Notes: generated by a model from the sequence alone, not told the origin. DNA of 64,000 bases from Methylophaga nitratireducenticrescens (GCF_000260985.4 NC_017857.3:372001-436000); one strand, 5' to 3'. Shown: positions 28,435 to 38,252, counted from the first letter of the stretch. Numbers and translations are program-made.

Positions 28435-29564
28435 TCCCTCGAGATATAACCCCATTTATCACGAATTTTTATTGCCGCCAAACCTTCATTGAATGGTTGA
28501 GCATGTTCGAATTGGGGTTCGATAACCACTTCACCTTGCCGGTTAATATAACCATACTGCCGGTAGTTGTAGGTTATCACTGCCAGACCATCCGAGAATG
28601 AATATGCCCAGACATATTCCGGTTCAATTTCAATCTGGCCATCGGTATTGATATAGCCAACCTTGGCGTTTTTCTCCACCCGGGCCAAACCTTCGCGGAA
28701 ATTCCAGGCATCATCAAAATAGGGCTTAACTACTATTTCTCCACTGGAATCAATAAAACCGTATAGCCCACTTTGTTTAATGACGGCAAAACCTTCACCA
28801 AATGCTTTGGCTTGATCAAATTGAGGACGTATCAGCCAGCCGCCCTTTTTATCGATATACCCCCACTTTCCATCAACAGAAACAGCCGCAAGTCCTTCAC
28901 GAAATACCCGGCTCTGGTCAAATGCTGGCTTGATTAACCGTTTTCCCTCGGCATCGATATATCCCCATTCTTCGCCAACTCTAACGGCCGCACGTTGTTC
29001 GCTGAAGATCTGAATTTCATCAAATTGTGCCTTAATGACTTCTTCTCCCTCAGTATTCAGATAGCCCCATTGATCATTAACTCTGAAACCCGCCAGACCT
29101 TCAGAGAAAACGCCCACATTGTCATATTTGGCCGGGATTACTTCCTGACCAGAAGTATTAAGAAAGCCCCAGGAGCCATCCTTGATAAAAGCAGCATATC
29201 CTTGTTTAAAAGATTGAATTTTAGGATAGCTAGGCTGCAGTATTATTTTTCCATTTCGATCCACAATGCCCCATAGATTATTTCTACGATAGGCAGTGAC
29301 GCCGCTGTCCAAATCATTAATTTCATCGGCAGTGAACAGAATGTCGCCATCAGGATTGATCATGGCAAATTGTGCAATGCCCTGATCGGCAATCATTACC
29401 GCTGCCCGGTCATTTTTAAAACTGCCGGCATCATCAAAAATAAGATCAATCTTCAGGTTTTCCACATAAGCCATGGTAGGCTGAACAGCATGACTGGCAG
29501 AGATGCCTGTGAATGTCAGCGCTGACAGAATATATCCCAATGTTTTAAATAGCTTTCTACTCAT
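28431..29564 (-). CDS. Exported WG-repeat protein
   Basis: A protein of about 377 residues with signal peptide (RKLFKTLGYILSALTFTGISASHA) and then nine WG-type repeats of about 33 residues. Each has W/Y-G-(Y/F/I)-(I/L)-(D/N)-x-x-G followed by I-x-P-x-F-D and F-x-E-G-L-A, for instance KWGYIDKKGGWLIRPQFD. Repeats start about residue 80 and run to the C-terminus, the last ending KWGYIS. Such beta-rich repeat proteins occur in bacterial exported proteins of mostly unknown role. Start is ATG 29564 or GTG 29576 four codons earlier. It overlaps the end of the convergent NtrC-type gene. A palindromic mini repeat lies upstream at 29689-29748. Confidence 0.9.
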   Translation of the reverse strand: MSRKLFKTLGYILSALTFTGISASHAVQPTMAYVENLKIDLIFDDAGSFKNDRAAVMIADQGIAQFAMINPDGDILFTADEINDLDSGVTAYRRNNLWGIVDRNGKIILQPSYPKIQSFKQGYAAFIKDGSWGFLNTSGQEVIPAKYDNVGVFSEGLAGFRVNDQWGYLNTEGEEVIKAQFDEIQIFSEQRAAVRVGEEWGYIDAEGKRLIKPAFDQSRVFREGLAAVSVDGKWGYIDKKGGWLIRPQFDQAKAFGEGFAVIKQSGLYGFIDSSGEIVVKPYFDDAWNFREGLARVEKNAKVGYINTDGQIEIEPEYVWAYSFSDGLAVITYNYRQYGYINRQGEVVIEPQFEHAQPFNEGLAAIKIRDKWGYISRD

Positions 29565-29688
29565 AACCTCACCCACTTTCCGGGAATTATTCCCATGATA
29601 AGTCTGTTCTCGCTCGGGTGAAAACCTGGTGAAAATCTAAAATGGGAAAACGCTCTTTAAAGGCTCTGTTTAGCTTTCAGCCTTACCC

Positions 29689-29748
29689 TAGGGTGCGTTG
29701 ATTTTTCACCTCACAACCAGAGGCGGAGATGAAAGATCAACAAGTCCT
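29689..29748. repeat. 60-bp mini copy of the dispersed repeat
   Basis: Left end TAGGGTGCGTTGATTTTTCACCTC and right end GGAGATGAAAGATCAACAAGTCC are imperfect inverted repeats of each other with only about 13 bases between them. The inner CTCACAACCAGAGGCGGAGATG is nearly identical to the right end of copy A (1572-1592). It sits between the gor and WG-repeat genes, about 90 bases downstream of the gor stop. It is a drastic internal-deletion form. Confidence 0.7.
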
Positions 29749-29840
29749 GATATCAGCATTTGCTGACTTAGGTAAAGCGTCTCGGGTTGCAACCACTAAA
29801 ACCTCAGAGATCCACACGAAGCAACTCAGGATTTTTTTGA

Positions 29841-31196
29841 TTAGTCACTCACTGGAGTACGCATGGTGACAAATTCTTCTGCAGCAGTGGGGTGAATGCC
29901 AATGGTAGCATCAAAGTCGGCCTTGGTTGCTCCGCCTTTAATCGCAATTGCAATACCCTGCATAATTTCCCCAGCAGACTCACCAACCATGTGTGCGCCC
30001 AGGACTTTGTCCGTATCCCCATCGACCAGTAGTTTCATTAATGTCCGCTCCTGGGATCCCCCTAAGGTGTGCTTCATCGCACGAAAGTTTGAGCGAAACT
30101 TCAAGACATTGGAATAATCCTGACGAGCTTGCTCTTCGGTCATGCCAACCGTACCAATATTAGGTTGGCAGAACACTGTGGTGGCAATATTGCTGTAATC
30201 CACTTTACAAGGTTGCTTATCAAACAGATAGCCCGCCAGTGCCATACCTTCGGCTAATGCAACCGGTGTTAACTCGATGCCCCCCGTCACATCTCCCAGA
30301 GCATAAATGCTGGGCTCAGAGGTCTGAAACGTTTCATTCACCTCAATATGTCCGCTTTTACTCAGCGTGATGGCAACATTTTCCAGCCCTAATCCGTCCA
30401 GGTGAGGTTTTCTGCCGGTAGCAAATAACACCGCATCAACGGTTAAATGTTGTCCGTCAGTCATGGTTAAATCGAGGCTGCCATCCGGTTGTTTCTCGAT
30501 GGAGGTGATCTCGGTATTAAACCGGATATGCACACCCTTTTGTTGAATCTGCTCTGCAGCAAATTCCGCCGTCTCTTTATCAAAACCGTTAAGTAATCCA
30601 CCACCACGGACAATTTGCGTAACCTGAGCGCCCAGTCCATGAAAAATACCGGCAAATTCCACGGCAATATATCCCCCGCCAACTACGGCAAGGCGTTGCG
30701 GAAACTCGTCTAAATCAAAGATGCCATTGGAATCTACGGCATGTGTTTTACCGGGAATATCAGGGACAAAAGGCCAGCCGCCAGTGGCGATCAAAATACG
30801 TTCAGTGGTAAATTTCTGACCATTGACCTCTACCGTATGAGCATCAATTATTTTGCCTCTACCGTCGATAATTTCAACGCCAGCACGATCCAGAATGCCT
30901 TCATAAACACTGTTCAAACGACTGATTTCATCCGTTTTGTTATCACGTAACGTCGCCCAGTCAAAGGCTGGTTTGCTGACTTGCCAGCCAAAACCTTTGG
31001 CATCGTTGAAATGGGCTGAATATTCAGAAGCGTAAACATAGAGTTTTTTAGGAACACAACCCACGTTTACGCAGGTACCGCCCAGATAACGATCTTCACA
31101 TACTGCGACTTTTGCACCATAGGATGCTGCCATACGGCTGGCTCGAACGCCACCTGAACCGGCACCAATCACAAATAAATCGTAATCATATTGCAT
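29841..31196 (-). CDS. gor: Glutathione-disulfide reductase
   Basis: A 451-residue flavoprotein that reduces glutathione disulfide with NADPH. FAD motif GAGSGGVRAS at residues 11-20, redox disulfide in GGTCVNVGCVPKK (C42 and C47), NADPH-binding GGGYIAVEFAG near 175, and the C-terminal dimer-interface motif GIHPTAAEE with the catalytic His. All catalytic residues are present and the length is normal. It is the downstream gene of a peroxiredoxin, but a strong terminator lies between, so they are probably separate units in one redox locus. Confidence 0.95.
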   Translation of the reverse strand: MQYDYDLFVIGAGSGGVRASRMAASYGAKVAVCEDRYLGGTCVNVGCVPKKLYVYASEYSAHFNDAKGFGWQVSKPAFDWATLRDNKTDEISRLNSVYEGILDRAGVEIIDGRGKIIDAHTVEVNGQKFTTERILIATGGWPFVPDIPGKTHAVDSNGIFDLDEFPQRLAVVGGGYIAVEFAGIFHGLGAQVTQIVRGGGLLNGFDKETAEFAAEQIQQKGVHIRFNTEITSIEKQPDGSLDLTMTDGQHLTVDAVLFATGRKPHLDGLGLENVAITLSKSGHIEVNETFQTSEPSIYALGDVTGGIELTPVALAEGMALAGYLFDKQPCKVDYSNIATTVFCQPNIGTVGMTEEQARQDYSNVLKFRSNFRAMKHTLGGSQERTLMKLLVDGDTDKVLGAHMVGESAGEIMQGIAIAIKGGATKADFDATIGIHPTAAEEFVTMRTPVSD

Positions 31197-31229
31197 CTAA
31201 AAAACTCCTGTCGGCCACTCAATGTTACA

Positions 31230-31264
31230 AAAAAATACCGGGCCTGAAAGATCACAGGCCCGGT
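31230..31264 (-). terminator. Terminator of the peroxiredoxin gene
   Basis: On the minus strand a perfect 10-bp stem (ACCGGGCCTG / CAGGCCCGGT) with an 8-base loop is followed by ATTTTTTTG. It lies 20 bases after the peroxiredoxin stop codon and before gor. Confidence 0.9.
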
Positions 31265-31283
31265 GTAATATAACTAATGCATG

Positions 31284-31808
31284 TTATTGTTTATTCAAAT
31301 AATCGAGCATAGTATCGACACCGCTGACTTCAAACGGGTCATCAGGACAATTATCCATCTGGCCTGGCTCAGCAAACAGTTTTTTGATTTCGCCATCTAC
31401 CACGTGCATGGAATAACGCCATGAGCGTTCACCAAAGCCCAGATTTTCTTTTTTCACCAGCATGTTCATGCCACGGGTAAATTCACCATTACCATCCGGC
31501 AGCAATTTAACTTTTTTCACGTCCTGACGTTTGCCCCATTGGAACATGGTGAAGGCATCGTTGACTGACAGGCAATAAACCTCGTCAATGCCTTTTGCCT
31601 TCAGCTCATCATAGTGTTCTTCGTAACCGGGCAAGTGGGTACTTGAACAGGTTGGAGTAAACGCACCAGGAAGAGCAAATACGATGATGCTTTTACCTTT
31701 AAAAATTTCATCGGTGGTGACATCCTGCCAACGGAAAGGGTTATCGCCACCAATGCTTTCATCTCTTACACGGGTTTTAAAAACGACATTAGGTACTCGT
31801 TGAGTCAT
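31284..31808 (-). CDS. Peroxiredoxin (Prx5/hybrid-Prx5 type)
   Basis: A 174-residue thiol peroxidase of the Prx5 type. The peroxidatic Cys is C54 in LPGAFTPTCSSTHLPGY, followed by the typical VNDAFTMFQWGK and DGNGEFTRGM motifs. It resembles the peroxiredoxin part of the peroxiredoxin-glutaredoxin hybrid proteins of gammaproteobacteria but ends before any glutaredoxin domain, so the reductant must come from a separate glutaredoxin or glutathione. The neighbouring gor gene agrees with a glutathione-dependent system. AAGGAG lies before ATG 31808. Confidence 0.92.
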   Translation of the reverse strand: MTQRVPNVVFKTRVRDESIGGDNPFRWQDVTTDEIFKGKSIIVFALPGAFTPTCSSTHLPGYEEHYDELKAKGIDEVYCLSVNDAFTMFQWGKRQDVKKVKLLPDGNGEFTRGMNMLVKKENLGFGERSWRYSMHVVDGEIKKLFAEPGQMDNCPDDPFEVSGVDTMLDYLNKQ

Positions 31809-31930
31809 GTTGTGAATCTCCTTTTTGGTATGAGTTATAAGCTGAACATTTATTCAGTTGCGAGCAGTGTAACGAATAAAAAATAATTAATAAAACAGAT
31901 TGTTTCAATTTTTCTAATCGAAAAAAACGA

Positions 31931-34129
31931 TTATCTGGAGGGTTGGCTATTGAGATCAATCGCCATATTCAGTTGTTGCCCACTACGCTTATTTTTATAC
32001 ATGGCTTCGTCAGCCAGCGAGTAAAGCTGCTGCAAATCGTAATCACTTAATGATTTTGTCGTCGTGATACCAAAACTGTAATGTAAGTGAATATCACTAT
32101 GAATAGATTGATTGTAGGAATCTACCGTGTTGGAAAGCCGCTGCAGGATCGTGGCTTGATCAGAATCATTCTGATTAACCATCAACACCACAAACTCATC
32201 TCCACCAATTCGGCCGATTAAGTCTGAGTCACGAAAGGTGCTGTTTAACAGCATTGAGAATTGCAGTAATGCATTATCGCCAGCCTGATGACCATGGCCA
32301 TCATTGATCTGTTTAAAGTTATCCAGATCAAAATAGATCAGTGATGCTTCATAGTCTTGGCTACGGCAGATTTGTAAAATATGGTTTGCTCTGAATTCGA
32401 AGCCCCTTCTATTTAGTAAGCCCGTTAAATGATCTTCACACAATAGCTGATTTGTAGCGACTTCTTCTTCTACCATCAGTGCCAGCTCACTTAATAAACG
32501 TGAATCCCGCTCACTTATATAACGAGGCTTATGATCAATCAGGCATAACGCTCCTAATCTTTCGCCACTGGGAGCCCGGAACGGAAAGCCGGCATAAAAC
32601 CGTATAAAAGGAGCATTTACCACGAGTGAATTATCAGTGAAGCGAGCATCAATTTTTGCATCATTTACAATAAAGCCATTTTCCTGCTCGATGGTATAAT
32701 TACAAAAAGCCTGTTCTCTAGGTGTTTCAGAGACATCTAAACCAATTTTTGACTTAAACCATTGTCTCTCGTCATCCAGCAAAGTAATCAGTGCAATCGG
32801 TACATCGAACATGCGTTTAGCTAACCGGGTTATTCGATCAAAACGCTGTTCGGCTGGAGTGTCCATAATTTTTAATGATTCGAGTGCTTTCAGCCGTTGC
32901 TGTTCCAGTGCCAGTTTGCGTTGTTGCAACCACTGATCAATCTCATCGGCTGGAACAGGCCTGCCAATAAAAAACCCCTGGGCTTTATCACAACCTTGCT
33001 GCTGCAGGAATTGTAAAGTGGCATAGTCTTCAATACCTTCAGCAATAACCTTCATATCCAGACTGTGGGCCAATTCGATGATGGCCTGAATAACCAACCT
33101 TGACTCTCGGGATTGCTGTGCCGTCATCACAAAGGATTTATCAACTTTTACCTCAGAAAACGGCATACGTACCAGTTGCAACATCGACGAAAAACCAGTG
33201 CCAAAATCATCAATCGATAATTGAAAGCCTTTCATTCTCAATCGAGTCAGAATATCCAGTGAAGCGACCGGATCATCCATTGCTCCAGTCTCAGTCAGCT
33301 CAAGCATAATGCTGTGAAGTTTTACCCCATGAGAAACACATAATGCTTCGATTTGATGAAATAACTTCAGGTTGCGAAGAGATACAGCAGAAATGTTGAT
33401 GGAACAGATTAATTGGTTGGCTTGGGCCGTGGTAGGGTTTTGTCGTTGTTGCTGGCAGAACTGATTAAACCAGGGTAGGGCTTGTTCGAAAACCAGTAAG
33501 GTCAAATCATCAATTAAATGGTTTTGTTCGGCAATGGCAATGAATACATCCGGAGCAATAAACCCGTATTCCGGATGATTCCACCGAGCCAGCGCCTCAA
33601 ACCCCATTAATTCACCGCTGATACAGCCTACTTTGGGTTGATACGCCAAGGTAATTTCCCGGTTGCTAATTGCCTGAGCAACATCTGCGGCTGTGATGGC
33701 GGGGACACTGGAAGATGATTGCAGATGTTGGCCATCAAGCAAATCAGTCGGATTAAGTGATGGCAAATCGATCATTTCACGGAAAGCTTTCGGATTAAAG
33801 GGCTTTGGTAAAATCCCGACAATGTTTAATCCGTGTGCTGCAGCAGAGCGGGCGGCGGCTTGTAAAACTTGATGACCTACACCACTGGTGATAATGATTT
33901 TGGCCGTAACCATCTGCTCACCCAATGCCCCCAGAACTTCTACGCCATCCATATCGGGCATGATCAGATCCAGTGCAATATGGGATGGCTGCCATTCATT
34001 CAATAAACTGAAAAAATTATTCGCATTGGTGGTTACTTTTACTGACATCCCCGCGTACTCAGCGACATTACGGATCGTTTCTCCAGTCAGTTCGTCGTCA
34101 TCCAGTATCAGTAGTCTTTGTTCCGACAT
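31931..34129 (-). CDS. Response regulator with REC-EAL-GAF-GGDEF domains
   Basis: A 732-residue cytosolic c-di-GMP protein. REC at residues 1-120 with phospho-Asp D54 (ALDLIMPDMDG). EAL phosphodiesterase domain at about 150-395 with the signature LMGFEALARWNHPE, IDDFGTGFSSM and later IAEGIED, so it looks catalytically intact. GAF-like domain at about 425-560 (RMFDVPIALITLLDDERQWFKSKIG). GGDEF cyclase domain at about 570-725 with FDLDNFKQIND and RIGGDEFVVLM, active-site motif intact. Placing EAL before GAF-GGDEF is the reverse of the usual GGDEF-EAL order. It lies 11 bases after the hybrid kinase gene and is likely its output. Confidence 0.92.
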   Translation of the reverse strand: MSEQRLLILDDDELTGETIRNVAEYAGMSVKVTTNANNFFSLLNEWQPSHIALDLIMPDMDGVEVLGALGEQMVTAKIIITSGVGHQVLQAAARSAAAHGLNIVGILPKPFNPKAFREMIDLPSLNPTDLLDGQHLQSSSSVPAITAADVAQAISNREITLAYQPKVGCISGELMGFEALARWNHPEYGFIAPDVFIAIAEQNHLIDDLTLLVFEQALPWFNQFCQQQRQNPTTAQANQLICSINISAVSLRNLKLFHQIEALCVSHGVKLHSIMLELTETGAMDDPVASLDILTRLRMKGFQLSIDDFGTGFSSMLQLVRMPFSEVKVDKSFVMTAQQSRESRLVIQAIIELAHSLDMKVIAEGIEDYATLQFLQQQGCDKAQGFFIGRPVPADEIDQWLQQRKLALEQQRLKALESLKIMDTPAEQRFDRITRLAKRMFDVPIALITLLDDERQWFKSKIGLDVSETPREQAFCNYTIEQENGFIVNDAKIDARFTDNSLVVNAPFIRFYAGFPFRAPSGERLGALCLIDHKPRYISERDSRLLSELALMVEEEVATNQLLCEDHLTGLLNRRGFEFRANHILQICRSQDYEASLIYFDLDNFKQINDGHGHQAGDNALLQFSMLLNSTFRDSDLIGRIGGDEFVVLMVNQNDSDQATILQRLSNTVDSYNQSIHSDIHLHYSFGITTTKSLSDYDLQQLYSLADEAMYKNKRSGQQLNMAIDLNSQPSR

Positions 34130-34140
34130 GTATTCATTAC

Positions 34141-37104
34141 TCAGGTCTTATAAGCCAACATTTGTGCGACCTTGTTTAATAGCGCGGCACGATGATAAGG
34201 CTTATTTAAAATAGGGATGCTTCCATTTTGTTTTTCTTCTTCGTTTAATACTTTTTCAGTGTATCCGGATGTGTATAAAACAGGCAGGTTTTTTCGCAGC
34301 TGTCGGGCTTGTTGTGCCAATTCGTAGCCACTCAGTCCTCCGGGCATGAGTACATCTGTGAACAGTAAATCAATTTGCTGTGCAGACGCAAGCCAGTTTA
34401 AAGCTTGATGACCATCTGCCGCTGACAGCACCTGATAACCGGCATCCCGTAGCTGGGAAAGTGCATAATGTCTGACAAGATCATTATCTTCGACCACGAG
34501 GATTGTTTGCTGATAATGCGGTGTCGTTATCGGAGAATCAATCTCCTGTAGTACTGAGACAGGAGTCACTAAGTCATTATGAGGGAGTAACAGCTGGAAT
34601 CGTGTCCCCCGGCCAAGCTCAGACTCCACCTGAATATGTCCGCCAGATTGTTTGATAAAGCCAAACACCATACTTAACCCAAGACCACTGCCTTTTCCGG
34701 CTGGCTTGGTCGTGAAAAAGGGTTCAAATACTTTATCCTGTAACGCTGGAGGTATGCCATCACCGTTATCTATAACATCAATTTTTATGTACTCACCTGC
34801 CTCAAGTTCGTTTAGTGGAATTTTTTGATGATTTGGCAAGATAAATCGTTCGGTAACTATCTTAAGCTTGCCCCCTTCAGGCATTGCATCACGAGCATTG
34901 AGCGTCAGGTTTAACAGGCTACTTTCCAGTTGAACCGGATCGATCATAACCGGCCAGATATCACTACTAAGATTTAGCTCCAGTTGATATTTTTGACCCA
35001 ATGAACTTCGTAATAAGGGCTCAATATTACGTATCAACATATTGATATTAACCGCTTCTGGCGATAATGGCTGGCGTCTGGCAAAGGCCAGCAGATTACG
35101 GGTTAACCCTGCTCCACGTTCTGCTGCACTACTGATTAGTTTTGCTAAAGGTTGCAAGGTTGGGTTATCAGTAAGGGCTTCAATTAATAGTTCTGTATTT
35201 CCTGTGATGACGGTTAACAGGTTGTTGAAATCATGGGCAATGCCGCCGGTTAATTGCCCTATGGCCTCCATGCGTTGAGCCAGTTGTAATTGTTGTTGTA
35301 AATGGCGTTCTTCGGTTATGTCACGTTCTACTGAAACCCAGTGAGTATACCAACCAGCCGTTAATCCAATGGGCACGCTATTCAGTTCCAGCACTATCTC
35401 ACGGCCATTTTTATGATACTGCGTCAGTTGAGCTCGGATGGGTTGCCAGGCGTTGTAGGCGGCTTTAATTTTACGGAGTTCATTTTTTTCAGTATTTGGC
35501 CCATGCAGGATTTGTAACGTTTTTCCGATGACTTCCTGACGGTTATAACCCGTTACGCGTTCAAAAGCACTATTAACAAAAACGATATTGGGTTTTTCGT
35601 GAGAATTACGCGAAGCTTCTGTAATAATGACTACGTCATTAAGTTGTGAAACGGCGCTTCGCAATAATTTAAGCTCTTCACCTTCTCGGCGTTGACGAGT
35701 CACATCCCGTAAATAGACAGTTAACCCATTATTTGAAGGGTAAACTCTGACATCCAGCCAGAGTTGTTTTGCATCATAAAAATATTCAAATGAAATCACT
35801 TGCTGTTGCGATAGTGCTAATGACAGTTTTTTATGCAAGAAACCGCTGGGATCAATATCGGTGTCTTCGATACTTTTATGATTCAGTAGTCGTGATTGCG
35901 GAATATTAAATAAAGCGACGGCATGATTATTCACATAATTAAAATATAATTCCGGGTTTAAGGTGAAAAAGGCGTCAGTGATGCTTTCCAGCGTATTCTG
36001 CAGTTGCTGTGATAAGGCTTCACTTTGTTGTTGCAGCATTTTAGTTTGGTGAATATTAATGCTGGTGCCATACCATTTTATGATTTGACCCTGTTCATCG
36101 TGGATGGCACTGGCTTGAGCCAAAAACCACAGATATTCACCATCAAAACGTCGTAGACGGTACTCATCGGAATAGGCGTCTCCAGTTCTCATTGAATGCC
36201 ACCAGCGTTCACTTGCAGCCAACTGATCATCAGGGTGCAGAAGCTCAAGCCAGTTTTGAAGAATATAAGCTTCTGATTCACCGAAAAACTCGAGGGTGTA
36301 ACGCGATACAGAGTCCAACAACCCTTCTTTGGTGACGGTCCACATCAATTGCAGGGTCGTTTCAGCCATATAACTAGAACGACGCTGTTCTTCTAATAAA
36401 CTGCTCTCAATCAGTTTACTGTCATGGACATCCTGAATGATGCCCTGAATATGCTCTGTCACATGCCGATCATGATAAGCCATTATTCGGAGTCGTCGCG
36501 GCCCCTTCTGGCTGGCAAAAAGGAACTCACCATCAAGGGGCTGTTGGTTTTGTAATGTGGCTTTTAATGCCTGAGTCAAGGCATCCTGCTGTTTCTCCGA
36601 GAACCAGGAAACAAATTGTTTTTGCGTAAACGGGTTGAGATTTTTTTGTTCCAGAAGTTGTGCGGCTTCGGGACTTAACTGCAAAAAACCTGTCTTATCC
36701 CATTGCCAATAACCCAGTTTTGCGATTTCAGCAGCAAGTTTGAGCTGCTGCTGGTTTTTAGTCTGTTGCTGTTGAGAGCTTATGGTAAAACGGCTAAGAA
36801 AAAAGATCGTTATTAACGCCAGCGTTGCCAATATTCGATTAGCGACAAACTGAGACTGTAAAATGGCTTCCATACCTGCGGGCATTATCAATACACCAGA
36901 CCAGACAAAGAGAAGACAGAACGTAAAAGTAATTGTCAGACGACGAAGACGGTTACCGATACCGGATAGCACGAGAATGGGAGTATATAACACTCCGTGG
37001 GCAAAGCCCGGGACAGTGTATCTATCGGCTAACAACACCAGAACCAGCAATAAAAAAACCAGCCAATCCAACAAAGGACTGTTCTGTAAACGGCTTATGA
37101 TCAT
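34141..37104 (-). CDS. Membrane hybrid sensor kinase with multiple PAS domains and C-terminal REC
   Basis: About 987 residues. N-terminal helices (residues 12-35, 40-60, 65-90, 100-120) form a membrane domain, then several PAS domains: near 140-230, 260-360 (with PAC-like RRFDGEYLWFLAQ), 370-480 and 490-600 (NSAFERVTGYNRQEVIGK). HisKA has the H-box EAIGQLTGGIAHDFNNLLTVI; the HATPase shows NLTLNARDAM, DNGDGIPP and GKGSGLGLSMV. C-terminal REC (ILVVEDNDLVRHYALSQL, then LLFTDVLMPGG). The start ATG 37104 has GGAG 8 bases upstream; a longer frame to 37149 is less likely. Output presumably passes to the adjacent REC-EAL-GAF-GGDEF protein. Confidence 0.9.
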   Translation of the reverse strand: MIISRLQNSPLLDWLVFLLLVLVLLADRYTVPGFAHGVLYTPILVLSGIGNRLRRLTITFTFCLLFVWSGVLIMPAGMEAILQSQFVANRILATLALITIFFLSRFTISSQQQQTKNQQQLKLAAEIAKLGYWQWDKTGFLQLSPEAAQLLEQKNLNPFTQKQFVSWFSEKQQDALTQALKATLQNQQPLDGEFLFASQKGPRRLRIMAYHDRHVTEHIQGIIQDVHDSKLIESSLLEEQRRSSYMAETTLQLMWTVTKEGLLDSVSRYTLEFFGESEAYILQNWLELLHPDDQLAASERWWHSMRTGDAYSDEYRLRRFDGEYLWFLAQASAIHDEQGQIIKWYGTSINIHQTKMLQQQSEALSQQLQNTLESITDAFFTLNPELYFNYVNNHAVALFNIPQSRLLNHKSIEDTDIDPSGFLHKKLSLALSQQQVISFEYFYDAKQLWLDVRVYPSNNGLTVYLRDVTRQRREGEELKLLRSAVSQLNDVVIITEASRNSHEKPNIVFVNSAFERVTGYNRQEVIGKTLQILHGPNTEKNELRKIKAAYNAWQPIRAQLTQYHKNGREIVLELNSVPIGLTAGWYTHWVSVERDITEERHLQQQLQLAQRMEAIGQLTGGIAHDFNNLLTVITGNTELLIEALTDNPTLQPLAKLISSAAERGAGLTRNLLAFARRQPLSPEAVNINMLIRNIEPLLRSSLGQKYQLELNLSSDIWPVMIDPVQLESSLLNLTLNARDAMPEGGKLKIVTERFILPNHQKIPLNELEAGEYIKIDVIDNGDGIPPALQDKVFEPFFTTKPAGKGSGLGLSMVFGFIKQSGGHIQVESELGRGTRFQLLLPHNDLVTPVSVLQEIDSPITTPHYQQTILVVEDNDLVRHYALSQLRDAGYQVLSAADGHQALNWLASAQQIDLLFTDVLMPGGLSGYELAQQARQLRKNLPVLYTSGYTEKVLNEEEKQNGSIPILNKPYHRAALLNKVAQMLAYKT

Positions 37105-37254
37105 ATATAGATGACTCCGGCCATCCAGCTGTGGGTGACAAAAAAGCAATTAACGGATGAATATACGTTAATAACGCGCTTCGTCACATGCTTTTAGCTT
37201 TGATATCCTAAAAAAAGGTGATTGCTACCGGTCAGCAATGATCAACAGGCGGTG

Positions 37255-37815
37255 TTATGAATAAATCTGTTCTTCGGTAACAATCTTATCCATGGGGATA
37301 TCATGCGGTTGAGGATCTATGCTTTCAAGTAACATCCATTGAAATCCAACACCAATATATAATGGTTTTTCAGAAACGGCCAAAGTGCGATCATAAAACC
37401 CTCCGCCATTTCCCAAACGATGTAAATCCTTGTCAAAACCGACTAATGGAATAATCAGTACATCAGGTTCAACGATGGGGGTATTTTGTGGAACCGGAAT
37501 ATCCCATGTTTCAGCCTGCATAATGGTTTCTGGCCGCCATTGACGAAATTGCAAAGCTTGTTTGGGGGCAATAATCTTTGGTAAAGCGGCTTGCCAGCCT
37601 TGTTTGATGAGTCCACAAATAAAATCACGGCAATCAATTTCACCACGAATGGGCCAGTAGAAGCCAATAGTACCTTTGGGTAGCGGATCAATAATTAACT
37701 GTAATTGATTAAACAACGCTACCTGATGGATCAAGCGGAGATCATTAGCAAAAGCTAACCGTTGTTGAGTTAGCCGATAACGTTGTTCGTTGCGCCATTG
37801 TTTCCAAGTGGTCAT
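37255..37815 (-). CDS. 5-formyltetrahydrofolate cyclo-ligase
   Basis: A 186-residue cytosolic enzyme (ATP-dependent) that turns 5-formyl-THF into 5,10-methenyl-THF. The family signatures are seen: the basic N-terminal WKQWRNEQRYRLT, YWPIRGEIDCR near residue 53, and the closing substrate/ATP motif LVGFDKDLHRLGNGGGFYDRTL at about 123-145. Length is usual. It overlaps the NsrR-like gene by 4 bases, so both are cotranscribed. That pairing is odd functionally, unless C1 metabolism is meant; in a methylotroph a folate C1 link is plausible. Confidence 0.92.
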   Translation of the reverse strand: MTTWKQWRNEQRYRLTQQRLAFANDLRLIHQVALFNQLQLIIDPLPKGTIGFYWPIRGEIDCRDFICGLIKQGWQAALPKIIAPKQALQFRQWRPETIMQAETWDIPVPQNTPIVEPDVLIIPLVGFDKDLHRLGNGGGFYDRTLAVSEKPLYIGVGFQWMLLESIDPQPHDIPMDKIVTEEQIYS

Positions 37816-38252
37816 GCGGGTTCCGATATTTTCAGTATTTCCTGCAGCCGATCCTGATTTAATACCATATCGGCCAACGTGTAATCATCCAGTACCTTTA
37901 GAAAGGCATCCTGGGCTTTATGCAGAGCATTTTTCAAAAAACAAGCTGGCTGGATCGGGCAGGAGGCTTCACTCCCGAAACAGGGGAGTAATCGCAGGTT
38001 TTCCGTTTTCCTCACCAGTTTTCCTATGCCGATTTCATCGATTGGTAAAGCCAGTTTCAAGCCACCTCCACGGCCTCGATAGCTGACAATATAGCCATGC
38101 TGAACCAATGTTTGTGCGACTTTTGCAAGATGATTGGATGACATGTCAAATCGTGCTGCCGCATCCGGAATAGTCGGTGCTTGCTTTCCATGATGTATCG
38201 CCAGATATACCAGTAATCTAAGGGCATAATCGGTATGCGTAGTCAGCTGCAT
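37812..38252 (-). CDS. nsrR: Rrf2-family nitric-oxide-sensing repressor (NsrR-like)
   Basis: A 146-residue winged-helix regulator. N-terminal Rrf2 DNA-binding part (TDYALRLLVYLAIH, then MSSNHLAKVAQTLVQHGYI and the wing RGRGGGLKLA). Cluster ligands C91, C98 and C104 (LPCFGSEASCPIQPAC) match the Fe-S Cys triad of NsrR. In NsrR nitric oxide destroys the cluster and relieves repression of hmp. It is divergent from the flavohaemoglobin gene with an 86-bp shared promoter region, the classical nsrR-hmp arrangement, which supports the name. It overlaps the formyl-THF cyclo-ligase gene. Confidence 0.9.
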   Translation of the reverse strand: MQLTTHTDYALRLLVYLAIHHGKQAPTIPDAAARFDMSSNHLAKVAQTLVQHGYIVSYRGRGGGLKLALPIDEIGIGKLVRKTENLRLLPCFGSEASCPIQPACFLKNALHKAQDAFLKVLDDYTLADMVLNQDRLQEILKISEPA

